A program made the translations under genes and the position numbers. This document shows, in pieces, positions 34,762-42,946 of a stretch of DNA of 44,633 nt. This DNA comes from Bdellovibrio sp. Lineage in GTDB: Bacteria > Bdellovibrionota > Bdellovibrionia > Bdellovibrionales > Bdellovibrionaceae. Position 1 is the first letter of the stretch, and the number at the start of each line of letters is the position of its first letter. The stretch spans positions 1 to 44,633 of the forward strand of contig JACMRL010000022.1 of NCBI GenBank assembly GCA_014376435.1, written 5' to 3'. Under the pieces are notes generated by a model. It was not told where the DNA came from. It ran no database searches and was given only the letters and a program-made list of their open reading frames with translations.

Positions 34762-35307
34762 ATGGGCGAGGTTCACTTACGTAATACCACAAAGGCGATT
34801 GATTTAGATGCCAGCGATCTGGGAAGACCGGATGGTTTGCGTTACACAATTCTTACTTCGGTGATTAATGAAGAGTACGACCGTGCCATTAAGACTTTAA
34901 AAGAATTTGTTGAATCAGAGTCTGAATATCCTAATTTTAAAATGAAGGTTGAGCGCTATGCCCTGCATGCGATTGATCTGATTTATGCGATTCGAACTAA
35001 AAGAAATTTTCCAGGGTTGAGTGCGTTAACAAGAACTAAGCAACAGGAGCTTAAGGAAAAGTTTAAAGAGCATTTCAAAGAGCTACGCTTAATCATGAAA
35101 AAAATCGAAAACTGTATGGAAGAGCTTCGTATTAGCGATGTGAAGTCGACTCGTATCGTTGTGCGTTCGTTGTGGTTGGCTGTTTTAACCGTATTTTGCA
35201 CGGCAGTTGTTTATGAGATTTGCCGTGGTATGGGCTACACCATGATGATTTACTTTGATGCGCAAATCGAGTCTATACTTCATTGGATGTTTAGCTTTTT
35301 AATCTAA
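34762..35307 (+). CDS. Hypothetical protein with C-terminal membrane anchor
   Basis: The 181-residue protein has a soluble, mostly helical N-terminal domain (1-128), basic between residues 78 and 113, and a hydrophobic segment at 132-152 (VVRSLWLAVLTVFCTAVVY). A last short amphipathic or hydrophobic stretch (165-181) ends the chain. It therefore looks like a tail-anchored inner-membrane protein with a cytoplasmic domain. No family recognised. The ATG has a poor Shine-Dalgarno. It ends 18 bp before the stop of the convergent VKOR-DsbA gene. Confidence 0.6.
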   Translation: MGEVHLRNTTKAIDLDASDLGRPDGLRYTILTSVINEEYDRAIKTLKEFVESESEYPNFKMKVERYALHAIDLIYAIRTKRNFPGLSALTRTKQQELKEKFKEHFKELRLIMKKIENCMEELRISDVKSTRIVVRSLWLAVLTVFCTAVVYEICRGMGYTMMIYFDAQIESILHWMFSFLI

Positions 35308-35325
35308 ATTACCGTAATAATGAAA

Positions 35326-36498
35326 CTATTTAACTTCGTTAACGGCTGTTTTTAAAACTTCTAATATATTTCCGTAAGGTAATTTTTTACGATTTAAGTA
35401 AACCGTTGGCGTACCAGAAACTTGGGCTTTTGAGCCCTCGGCGGTAATCTTTTTTAATAGATCGTAAGTCTCCGAAGACTCAGCGCACGCGCCGATTGCT
35501 ACGGCATCTAAACCAAATTGTTTTGAGAAATCACTTAAAAATGGCTTTAAGTCAGTCGCTGCGATAAATTCATCTTGTTTTGAAAATAGCCACTCTTGAA
35601 CTTCCCAGCCTTTCTGCGAAAGTTTTTCTGCGCACATTGCATAGCCGGCAAGGATGCAGCGCGATCCATCGCCCTTTGGCATTTTTTCTTCAAAGTTGCA
35701 AATTCCATCGAGTGGGTAAGGTTTCATAATAACGTGAACATCGGGATTCGCTTTTAAAAATGTTTGAAATGTTTTTGAAGCATCTCGGCAGTGTGGGCAT
35801 TTAAAATCTGCGTACTCAACGATGACGACTTTTGTTGAAGTGCCTTTGTTACTAATGCCAAGGCTGTAGTCGAGCTGATGCTCGAAGCCGCCTCTCCACT
35901 GAGCTACTTTTTCGGGAACCATTTTTTTAAGTTCGTTTAAGCCGTAATTTTCTTGAATCATACCGGCGGCGACCCACGAAAATACCGGAATTAAAATAAA
36001 CGCGATCAGGTGTGAGCGATAAGTCGTAAAGTAATTAAAGATATCAAATTTTTCGCGCGAATCAGTGTTAAATGCATTCCAACCCAAAGCTAAGTTAATA
36101 ATTGAAAACACATAAGTTGCTACACACACCGGGCAAATAACTTTGACGTAGACCAAAGAAATAAAACCCATGACAAATGAAACTAGCGCTGCAAAAACAA
36201 GCATCGCGCGAACCGAATTTTTTAAATAAACCGAATTTTGAATCCAACCTAGTCCAGCGTTCGCGACAAAGCCTAAAAGAAATAAAGTAAACACTCCGCC
36301 CAATATTGAAACCGGAATATTGAATAATTCTGCGTAAGAACTTAATGCTGCGGCATCGCAATTCATCGTAGCGCTAACGCTGCAGAATGAATCTCCACCT
36401 AGACCTAGTTTAATCGCATAGTGATGGACCGTTAAGTAGATAAATAAGCCAGTCGTGACCAATAAGCTAATAATCAGGAGGTTTTGTTTTTTTGTCAT
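35326..36498 (-). CDS. VKOR - DsbA-like thioredoxin fusion (disulfide-bond formation)
   Basis: Residues 1-180 form the vitamin K epoxide reductase (VKOR) membrane domain: five hydrophobic segments, the loop cysteines Cys39 and Cys47, and the CPVC redox centre (122-125). Residues 205-390 form a periplasmic DsbA-like thioredoxin domain with CPHC (234-237), the inserted helices, and cis-Pro in SGTPT. VKOR reoxidises its attached thioredoxin with quinone, so one protein can replace DsbA plus DsbB. All catalytic cysteines are present; two further ones (ICNFEE and GACAES) may be structural. ATG 36498 has only a weak Shine-Dalgarno. It could supply disulfides to LptD and the secreted proteins here, which is inference. 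Confidence 0.93.
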   Translation of the reverse strand: MTKKQNLLIISLLVTTGLFIYLTVHHYAIKLGLGGDSFCSVSATMNCDAAALSSYAELFNIPVSILGGVFTLFLLGFVANAGLGWIQNSVYLKNSVRAMLVFAALVSFVMGFISLVYVKVICPVCVATYVFSIINLALGWNAFNTDSREKFDIFNYFTTYRSHLIAFILIPVFSWVAAGMIQENYGLNELKKMVPEKVAQWRGGFEHQLDYSLGISNKGTSTKVVIVEYADFKCPHCRDASKTFQTFLKANPDVHVIMKPYPLDGICNFEEKMPKGDGSRCILAGYAMCAEKLSQKGWEVQEWLFSKQDEFIAATDLKPFLSDFSKQFGLDAVAIGACAESSETYDLLKKITAEGSKAQVSGTPTVYLNRKKLPYGNILEVLKTAVNEVK

Positions 36499-36573
36499 AT
36501 AGATATCTTTTTTGTTTTCATTCTTGAAATCAACAATTGTTTTAATAAAGTGAGGTTTATATACTTATTTGAT

Positions 36574-38157
36574 ATGGATTCGACGCAATTAGTTCAAATT
36601 CGCAAAGATTTTTACAAAACGATCAGAAAGCGTGCCGAATCCATTACGGGTCACGAATCAAAAGATTTGCAAAAATATCGAGAGCGCTACGAGAAAGAAC
36701 TTAGTCTATTACCTTGGACATCCGTTGATAAGCGTCATTTATTTGAGCGTCTTAAGGCTGCAGACCTTATTATCGTCGGCGACTTTCACGCGCAAAAACA
36801 ATCAACGCGGGGTTTTCTGAGAATTATTCGTAAGATTAAAGTCCCCTTAGTGTTGGCTCTGGAATGTTTAACCGATAAAGATCAGCCTGTGATCGAAAGT
36901 TATTTACAGGGGTTGCTTTCTGAAAAAGATTTTTTATCCAAGGTAGCCTGGAAAAAAAAGTGGGGATTTCCCTGGGAAAACTACCGACCTTTGTTTAAAT
37001 GGGCGCAGCAAAATAAAATTTCGGTCTACGGCGTCAATTCGGGCGAAAAATCTTTAGCCTTACGCGATGAGAAATCAGCACAAATTCTTAAAAAAGTTCA
37101 CGGATTAAATCCGGGGAAAAAAATATTTGTGCAGTACGGCGATTTACATATCGCCTCGGCGCATTTGCCAAAGCAGATTAAAAGTAAATTACCTAAGCTT
37201 GATGTATGCGTAATTTACCAAAGCCCAGAAATTCTTTATTTTAAAATCATGGAAAAACACAAAGAGCTTTCCACCGACGTTGTTAAGCTAAGCGCAGACC
37301 GCTGGGCATTAAACGTTCTTCCGCCCTGGATTAAGTGGCAAGACTACCTGCTTTATTTAGAAAGTGGTCATGACAAACGAATTAAAATTTCTGAAATTGA
37401 TCCCACCGATAGCGTTTCACAAACGGTTGAGTTATTGGCAAAGTCTTTTGGTTTAAAAACAGATGTTTCATCCCTTTCAGTCTATTCGGCTAATGATGAT
37501 TCTTTTTTTGAAAAAGTCAGTCAGCTACCGTTGCAATTAAGAAAACGTGCTCTAGAAAATGTGCAAGAAGGCGTGTCATTTTTTATTCCCGAAATTGAGA
37601 TTGGTTACTTAGCTAGGTTTTCGGTAAATCATGTAACCAGGGTTGCCGCACAATATATTTATTTTAAAGAAAAGGGATTTTTAAAAACGATTTTAGATCC
37701 GAAAAAAGATTTTTTGAAATGTATCTGGCTTGAGGCGGTCACTTACGTATGTAGTAAAGTGACTAATCCGAAAAGAAAAACTGATACTCTGCAAGATATC
37801 CGCGATGCTTTACAGAAAGAACAGTTCGATGATCGGGGTAAGGAAGCTTTGATGTTATCCCTTACGCAAAAATTATCTGAATTGCAGTTTTTGTCGCAGG
37901 CAAAATTAAAACCTTCCAGCGATATTGTAAAAAAATATAATACCAGTAGTTATACAATATCGGCGCAAATCTTAGGTGGTATTTTAGGTGAGAAATTCTT
38001 TTACGCAATCAATAAGAAAATGATTCGTTTTCCAATCAATAAAACGTTGTTGTTCAAAGATTTGCAACTAGTTCATTTTGCGCACGCTTATTACGAAACT
38101 TTGGAAATGGTTGAATCGTGGCCGGTTCCATTTCGCAGTAAATACGATAAAATGTAG
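36574..38157 (+). CDS. ChaN-domain (haem-binding/Tiki superfamily) protein with long C-terminal extension
   Basis: ATG 36574 is chosen because the upstream open frame (to 36484) overlaps the VKOR start and reads as non-coding. Residues about 62-230 match the ChaN/Cofac_haem_bdg domain: VGDFHAQ (68-74), LALECL (94-99), WGFPWENYRPLF and QYGDLHIASAHLP. In ChaN the family binds haem; Tiki relatives are metalloproteases using the GDxH and Glu motifs. There is no signal peptide, so it appears cytoplasmic. Residues 260-527 are an extra helical domain of unknown type. The convergent HU gene ends 8 bp away. Function unproven; family call moderate to good. Confidence 0.8.
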   Translation: MDSTQLVQIRKDFYKTIRKRAESITGHESKDLQKYRERYEKELSLLPWTSVDKRHLFERLKAADLIIVGDFHAQKQSTRGFLRIIRKIKVPLVLALECLTDKDQPVIESYLQGLLSEKDFLSKVAWKKKWGFPWENYRPLFKWAQQNKISVYGVNSGEKSLALRDEKSAQILKKVHGLNPGKKIFVQYGDLHIASAHLPKQIKSKLPKLDVCVIYQSPEILYFKIMEKHKELSTDVVKLSADRWALNVLPPWIKWQDYLLYLESGHDKRIKISEIDPTDSVSQTVELLAKSFGLKTDVSSLSVYSANDDSFFEKVSQLPLQLRKRALENVQEGVSFFIPEIEIGYLARFSVNHVTRVAAQYIYFKEKGFLKTILDPKKDFLKCIWLEAVTYVCSKVTNPKRKTDTLQDIRDALQKEQFDDRGKEALMLSLTQKLSELQFLSQAKLKPSSDIVKKYNTSSYTISAQILGGILGEKFFYAINKKMIRFPINKTLLFKDLQLVHFAHAYYETLEMVESWPVPFRSKYDKM

Positions 38158-38165
38158 TGAGTTAA

Positions 38166-38438
38166 TTACTTCACGACATCTTTAAATTCTTTACCAGGTT
38201 TAAATCGGGGAACGGTTGTCGTAGGAATTTTATAGGTTTGACCAGTCTTAGGATTGCGTCCGGTTTTAGGTTTTCTCTCGGTACGGCAGAACGTTCCAAA
38301 GCCCACAATTTTTACATCATCTCCCTGAGCGACGGCTTTTTGAATGACCGCTAAAGTACAATCTAGGCAGCTTTCCGCTACGACCTTACTTAACTTTGCT
38401 TTTGTAGCGATTGCGCTGACTAATTCTGCTTTATTCAT
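38166..38438 (-). CDS. HU-family DNA-binding protein
   Basis: The 90-residue protein is a classic HU subunit: helical dimerisation body (MNKAELVSAIATKAKLS), the GFGTFCRTERKPKTGRNPKTG arm region (in part) with the DNA-intercalating Pro of RNPKTG, and the closing helix FKPGKEFKDVV. It bends and compacts DNA as a homodimer or with a paralogue. GGAGT precedes the ATG. There are two cysteines in the helical body (SCLDC), unusual for HU. It is divergent from the gene at 38619. Confidence 0.95.
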   Translation of the reverse strand: MNKAELVSAIATKAKLSKVVAESCLDCTLAVIQKAVAQGDDVKIVGFGTFCRTERKPKTGRNPKTGQTYKIPTTTVPRFKPGKEFKDVVK

Positions 38439-38550
38439 ATGTACTCCGACAAAGAGATGAGGCTAAGAAAACCAGGCTCAAATGTCACTGCATTTCGCAG
38501 GTTCATTAGGACGTCTGGACTGATTGCTACGGCGTCTTATTTTGACACGC

Positions 38551-38586
38551 TTAGCATTCAATCATTGGTAATGAATAGATAGCTAA
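38551..38586. promoter_or_regulatory. Imperfect dyad in the HU / 38619 divergent region
   Basis: TTAGC (38551-38555) and GCTAA (38582-38586) flank a second dyad ATTCA...TGAAT, giving an imperfect 36-bp inverted repeat. TTGACA (38542-38547), a perfect -35 hexamer, lies just upstream of it on the plus strand, but the nearest -10-like TAATGA is 21 bp away, so I cannot call a promoter. Confidence 0.25.
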
Positions 38587-38618
38587 ACTTTGGTCAATGC
38601 CTAGCCGAAGAGCCAAAT

Positions 38619-39179
38619 ATGAGTAGAGTAGATTCATTTTTGATCATCATTATTATCTTACTGTCGGGTCTTTTTGTTATACACAAAACAGCGGAATTTC
38701 AATTCTCCGGCGTCGACTTTGAGCGACAAAAAAATAAACAGCTTGCACACCAGATTAAGCAAATGCGGCTTCAAGAAAAAGTTGCCGAAATTGAAAAACG
38801 AAATCTTGTGCCTAAGCAGACAGTTAGATCAATCGCAAGTGTTCCGTCTTCGTCCAACCAGATAAAAGAATCTGCTTTTGATGCGAATAAAGAATTAATG
38901 AATTCTTCTGACATTGCAGAAAGCTATTATAAAAAAGCAGAATTGAATTGCGAAAAATATAAAAAAGAAGATATTTGTACCGAAAACATTGAAGTGGTGA
39001 TCTCGCAGTTTCCGGAGACTCGATGGGCGGGTGAATCTTTAATTTTGCTAGGGCGCCTGTATTTGAAGACTCGTCAAAATGACCGAGCTAACGAAGTGAT
39101 GAAGATTATTGCCCGTGAATTTAAAGGCGATAAAGAAATTCAAGGAAAACTTTTTGAACTTAAGAGGAGCCAGTTTTGA
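38619..39179 (+). CDS. Membrane-anchored TPR-like protein
   Basis: The 186-residue protein has one N-terminal membrane segment (about 7-24) without a clear cleavage site, a charged coiled linker (35-70) and a C-terminal region (about 100-180) of paired helices typical of tetratricopeptide repeats (YYKKAELNCEKYKK..., GESLILLGRLYLKTRQNDRA). Two cysteines lie in the first repeat. It resembles periplasmic TPR partners such as BamD/YbgF in type only. The stop overlaps the next gene's start by one base (TGATG), so the two are coupled. It shares the peptide VRSIASV with that neighbour. Confidence 0.68.
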   Translation: MSRVDSFLIIIIILLSGLFVIHKTAEFQFSGVDFERQKNKQLAHQIKQMRLQEKVAEIEKRNLVPKQTVRSIASVPSSSNQIKESAFDANKELMNSSDIAESYYKKAELNCEKYKKEDICTENIEVVISQFPETRWAGESLILLGRLYLKTRQNDRANEVMKIIAREFKGDKEIQGKLFELKRSQF

Positions 39180-39859
39180 TGCGATTATTGGCGGTTTTAT
39201 TTTTATTACCGGTCATTGTAAAAGCTGAACTGATTCAAGTTCCGGAAAATTGTATTCAAATTGCAGCGGTACCATGCCTGGTTCGTTCGGCCAAGCAAGA
39301 GGCTCTGCAGTCAAAAAATAAAGATTACAGTTATTTAGTGGATAGCCACAGCATTACCAAATGGATTTCATTCGGTGTGGTCACAAAATTAGATTTACTG
39401 GATGGTACATTGTACGTAAAAAAAGCTGAAGATAGCCAAACTACTTTTAACGTGAATGATATCCAAGTTAAGGCGAACTCATTTTTTGTGGCACGCGATA
39501 AACAAAAACTAAAAATCTTAGATGGTGAAAAGTTTTTAATGACGGAGTACCAACTCAGTTCGAATAAAGAAATTGGCAGTGTGGTGGTAAAAATTGATTT
39601 CGTAGATAAAAAAAATCTGATCAGTTTTTTATCAAATTTTTTTCACACCAAAGAACAGCTAGTTCAGTATTTAAAGAAAAGTGAAGGAAATTGGATTAAA
39701 GAGTTCGCTTCGCAGAATGCAAACCAAACCAAAGTCCTGGTTCGTTCAATCGCATCAGTGGAAGATCAAGAGCGAAACCGTCTACTAAAAAAGCAATACG
39801 ATGAAAAAGAACTGAAAAAAGTAAGAGAAACATTTTTTTACAGGACATTCTACCGCTAA
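39179..39859 (+). CDS. Secreted protein with FecR-like middle domain
   Basis: ATG 39179 is preferred to the TTG one codon earlier because GAGGAG lies upstream at proper spacing. A signal peptide (MRLLAVLFLLPVIVKA) leads a 226-residue protein. The middle part (about 60-130) alternates short strands and turns (LDLLDGTLYVKKAED, VNDIQVKANSFFVARDKQKLKILDGE), like the FecR beta-helix-type periplasmic domain. Two cysteines near the N-terminus (ENC and VPC) could pair. The C-terminal 60 residues are highly charged and helical. The FecR resemblance is weak; no ECF sigma factor is near. It is coupled to the upstream TPR-like gene. Confidence 0.6.
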   Translation: MRLLAVLFLLPVIVKAELIQVPENCIQIAAVPCLVRSAKQEALQSKNKDYSYLVDSHSITKWISFGVVTKLDLLDGTLYVKKAEDSQTTFNVNDIQVKANSFFVARDKQKLKILDGEKFLMTEYQLSSNKEIGSVVVKIDFVDKKNLISFLSNFFHTKEQLVQYLKKSEGNWIKEFASQNANQTKVLVRSIASVEDQERNRLLKKQYDEKELKKVRETFFYRTFYR

Positions 39860-39877
39860 GTCTTTAATCTAAAGACT
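39859..39877 (+). promoter_or_regulatory. Perfect 19-base dyad abutting the pyk start codon
   Basis: AGTCTTTA and TAAAGACT pair perfectly around a 3-base loop (ATC). The dyad starts at the last base of the upstream gene's stop and ends at the base before the pyk ATG. The ribosome-binding region would lie entirely in the stem, so it may control pyk translation, or it may be a protein-binding operator. There is no T-run after it, so it is not a typical terminator. Confidence 0.5.
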
Positions 39878-41353
39878 ATGTTAGCATCAAGACGCGCCAA
39901 AATAGTTGCCACAATCGGTCCCTCAACCAGAGATCCTGAAAATTTAAAGAAAGCAATCGAAGCGGGCTTAAACGTTGCACGGCTTAATTTCAGCCACGGA
40001 ACTCACGAAGAACATTTAGCCGTGATTAATCATATCCGCCAGATTTCGCTCGAGCTGAAAGCTCCGGTGACGATTCTACAAGATCTGCAAGGCCCCAAAG
40101 TGCGCGTGGGTTTATTTGAAAAAGGATCCATCACTTTAAAAGAAAATGAAATCGTGACCATCACCATCGAAGACGTCATGGGCCGCGAAGGATTAATTCC
40201 CAGCGACTTTAAAGAACTATGTAAGGCCTGCGTGCCGGGAACACAAATTCTATTAGATGATGGTTTAATTGAACTAAAAGCTATCGAAGTCGGCGAAAAA
40301 TCTTTAACTGCGTTAGTGATCTACGGCGGAATTTTAAAAAACCGCAAGGGGATGAATTTACCGGGCGTTAATTTGCCGGTTGAGGCAATGACGATTAAAG
40401 ATAAAGAAGATTTAGCTTTTGGTTTAAAAAATAATGTTGATTACGTAGCCCTTAGTTTTGTTCGTCACGGAAAAGATATTCGTCAATTACGCGAAATGAT
40501 CGAGCGCGCAGGATCGCCGGCGAAGATTGTCGCAAAAATTGAAATGGTTGAAGCTTTAGATAACTTAGAAGAAATTGTTCGCTTAAGCGACGTGATCATG
40601 GTGGCTCGCGGAGATTTAGCCGTAGAAGTGGGGCAAAGCCGCTTGCCCAGCGCTCAAAAAAGAATTATTAAATTATCAAATGAATTAGGTAAACCCGTCA
40701 TCACCGCCACCCAAATGTTAGATTCAATGGTAGAAAATCCACGTCCGACTCGTGCCGAGATTACAGATATCGCCAACGCCGTGATTGATGGAACAGATGC
40801 GCTGATGTTATCGGCGGAAAGCGCTAGCGGGAAATATCCGTTTAAGGCAATTCGTACGATGCACGAAATTATTTTAGAAGTAGAAAAAAATGAAGAAAAT
40901 TATTATAAAATTTCTTTAGATAATGAATTACTCAGTACGCCGGCGGCAATTGCAGCCAGTTCTGCATTAACGGCGTTAAAATTAAATGCCACCGCGATCG
41001 TTTGTTTAACGACGACGGGTAAAACCGCGCAAATTATTTCAAGCTTTCGCCCGAAAGCGCAAATCATCGCGATCACTTCAGATGTAGAAGTTTTAAATCG
41101 CTTAGAAATCACCTGGGGTTTACAGACGCTGCATTTGGGGCCTTACCATAATTTAAAAGATATTCTTATCCAGGTTGAAAAACTTTTAATTGAAAACGGA
41201 TTATGTAAAACGGGCGACCGAATTATTTTAACTCTGGGTCAACCCGTCGCTGATAAGGGTAAAACAAATTCTATTCACGTGCATGTATTAGGCGGAGAAG
41301 AATATAAAAAATCTGAAGTGGCGAAATTACCACTTCGTTACAAGCCGATTTAG
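39878..41353 (+). CDS. pyk: Pyruvate kinase
   Basis: Pyruvate kinase makes pyruvate and ATP from phosphoenolpyruvate. The TIM barrel (1-70, 170-340) has TIGPSTRDPE, NFSHGTHEEH, the catalytic segment AKIEMVEAL (Lys at about 216), RGDLAVEVG and TATQMLDSM; the B domain spans about 70-170, and the C-terminal allosteric domain starts at about 350. The usual RGDLGVE has Ala for Gly here. The 491 residues end without an extra PEP-utiliser domain. The initiation region is a perfect hairpin with no free Shine-Dalgarno. The stop overlaps the convergent astacin gene by 4 bp. Confidence 0.96.
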   Translation: MLASRRAKIVATIGPSTRDPENLKKAIEAGLNVARLNFSHGTHEEHLAVINHIRQISLELKAPVTILQDLQGPKVRVGLFEKGSITLKENEIVTITIEDVMGREGLIPSDFKELCKACVPGTQILLDDGLIELKAIEVGEKSLTALVIYGGILKNRKGMNLPGVNLPVEAMTIKDKEDLAFGLKNNVDYVALSFVRHGKDIRQLREMIERAGSPAKIVAKIEMVEALDNLEEIVRLSDVIMVARGDLAVEVGQSRLPSAQKRIIKLSNELGKPVITATQMLDSMVENPRPTRAEITDIANAVIDGTDALMLSAESASGKYPFKAIRTMHEIILEVEKNEENYYKISLDNELLSTPAAIAASSALTALKLNATAIVCLTTTGKTAQIISSFRPKAQIIAITSDVEVLNRLEITWGLQTLHLGPYHNLKDILIQVEKLLIENGLCKTGDRIILTLGQPVADKGKTNSIHVHVLGGEEYKKSEVAKLPLRYKPI

Positions 41354-42288
41354 TCTGAATTAATTAAATTTAAGCGCTCTAAATCTTTCGAACTTAACGC
41401 GCTACTTGGCCTAATAAATTGCGTTGGGTCTTTGGGACGCATGGTGGGTTGATTATTAATTGAAAACATTGTGTCGGGATAAAGCATGACGGATTCAAAA
41501 TCAAATGAACTTAAGCCACTCAACTGCATCAAACTTGATGAAAAAATATCAAAGTTAATCTTATGTCGTGAATCAATATTTACCCACAGCATATCTAAAA
41601 ATTGATTTCGGTCGCTCCGATTTTGTTCATGTATAAAGCCGATCGCATGCATCAATTCGTGTATGATTTCTCGAACTCCGCAGTTTGGAGAAATCCATAT
41701 TGGCTGTGCGCCACCTACTTTACCTAAGTAAGATTTGCAGTTACCTGAACTTTCCTGAAAGACTAGAAAGTCAGTTTGATTTAAACCTGCTAAAAAGTGG
41801 ATTTTCGTTTTTTCAAAATAACTGAGCGCTTTGAATATTCGCTCTGGGTTCGAAACATTTGATTGAATGTAAAATGGGATCACTCCACTAGGCCACAGAG
41901 TCAAATTAGGCTGGCTGGTTTTTCCGGTGGCTGCATCATTCGGCGGAGTTCCTAGAACAATATCACCTTGGATAACGGCCACATCTTCATCGATGGTGTA
42001 AGTAAGCTCTCCGATCTCACTTTCTAAGCGAGAAAAAGGCGTAAGCTTGATTTTTTTTTGAATAGCAATTTTAGACGCTGGGACGTTAAAAACAGTGGTT
42101 TGATCTGATTTTATATCGTCTGAGTGATGAGTTGGAATTTTTTGTGTCTTAGATGAGTTTGTTTTGTTCGCAGCAAGGATTTGTGCTTCAGTTATCGTTT
42201 CAGATTTTTCGTTTAAATTTCTATTTTTTTGAAAAATAAAAAAAACGCTTACAAGGATCGTAAACGCTAACAAAAGTTTTAACTTCAC
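41350..42288 (-). CDS. Astacin-like (M12A) zinc metalloprotease
   Basis: The active site is HELMHAIGFIHEQNRSDR (210-227): zinc ligands His210, His214 and His220 with catalytic Glu211. The Met-turn SVMLY (266-270) supplies Met268 and the fifth-ligand Tyr270. This is the complete astacin signature. Residues 1-20 form a signal peptide or signal anchor, and 21-125 a Ser/Thr-rich pro-region that probably blocks the enzyme until cleavage. Cys184 and Cys203 could form a disulfide. Translation starts at GTG overlapping the CoA-transferase stop (GTGA) with no clear Shine-Dalgarno, so it depends on coupling. An exported protease suits predatory lysis, though pairing it with a metabolic operon is odd. 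Confidence 0.92.
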   Translation of the reverse strand: MKLKLLLAFTILVSVFFIFQKNRNLNEKSETITEAQILAANKTNSSKTQKIPTHHSDDIKSDQTTVFNVPASKIAIQKKIKLTPFSRLESEIGELTYTIDEDVAVIQGDIVLGTPPNDAATGKTSQPNLTLWPSGVIPFYIQSNVSNPERIFKALSYFEKTKIHFLAGLNQTDFLVFQESSGNCKSYLGKVGGAQPIWISPNCGVREIIHELMHAIGFIHEQNRSDRNQFLDMLWVNIDSRHKINFDIFSSSLMQLSGLSSFDFESVMLYPDTMFSINNQPTMRPKDPTQFIRPSSALSSKDLERLNLINSD

Positions 42289-42944
42289 GCAAAAACCATC
42301 GCCTTACATTCAGGATGAATCGTAATTTTACCTTCGGTGGCTTTAACCACTTGTTCAGCCGTCATATCGGGTGCGTATTCTAAAAGTACAAAACCCTTAT
42401 CGGTGATTTCAATCACGCCAAAATCTGAAACAATTTTTTTAATACATTTTACGCCCGTTAAAGGCAGCGTGCATTTAATGCGAAGTTTTGAATTTCCTTC
42501 CTTATCAGTGTGTTGCATGGCCACGATTACATTTTTTGCGCCCGCAACTAAATCCATCGCACCGCCCATACCTTTGATCATTTTTCCCGGCACCATCCAG
42601 TTCGCTATACTGCCAACTTCATCAACTTCCATCGCTCCTAAAACGGTTAGATCAACGTGACCGCCGCGAATCATCGCAAAGCTGTCGGCTGAACTAAAAA
42701 AGCTAGCGCCCGGCATGGTGGTGATTGTTTGTTTACCGGCATTAATTAAATCGGCATCCACGTTATCGTCGGTCGGAAAAGGTCCCATACCTAAAAGGCC
42801 ATTTTCACTCTGTAACATAACGGATTTTGTCGTAGGAATATAATTCGCAACTAAAGTTGGAATGCCTATGCCTAAGTTAACGGTGTAGCCATCTTGAACT
42901 TCGGCGGCAATACGCTGGGCAATTTGTTCACGAGTTAAGGGCAT
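42285..42944 (-). CDS. scoB: 3-oxoacid CoA-transferase subunit B
   Basis: With the A subunit it moves CoA from succinyl-CoA or acyl-CoA to acetoacetate. The active-site Glu47 is in SENGLLGMGPFP, and GIGIPTLVANYIP precedes it. The 219-residue size is normal. GGAT lies upstream of ATG 42944, which follows the A-subunit stop by 2 bp. Its stop overlaps the astacin start. Whether the acceptor is acetoacetate (Sco/Ato) or a longer oxoacid cannot be decided from sequence; the thiolase next door favours acetoacetate. Confidence 0.92.
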   Translation of the reverse strand: MPLTREQIAQRIAAEVQDGYTVNLGIGIPTLVANYIPTTKSVMLQSENGLLGMGPFPTDDNVDADLINAGKQTITTMPGASFFSSADSFAMIRGGHVDLTVLGAMEVDEVGSIANWMVPGKMIKGMGGAMDLVAGAKNVIVAMQHTDKEGNSKLRIKCTLPLTGVKCIKKIVSDFGVIEITDKGFVLLEYAPDMTAEQVVKATEGKITIHPECKAMVFA

Positions 42945-42946
42945 AG

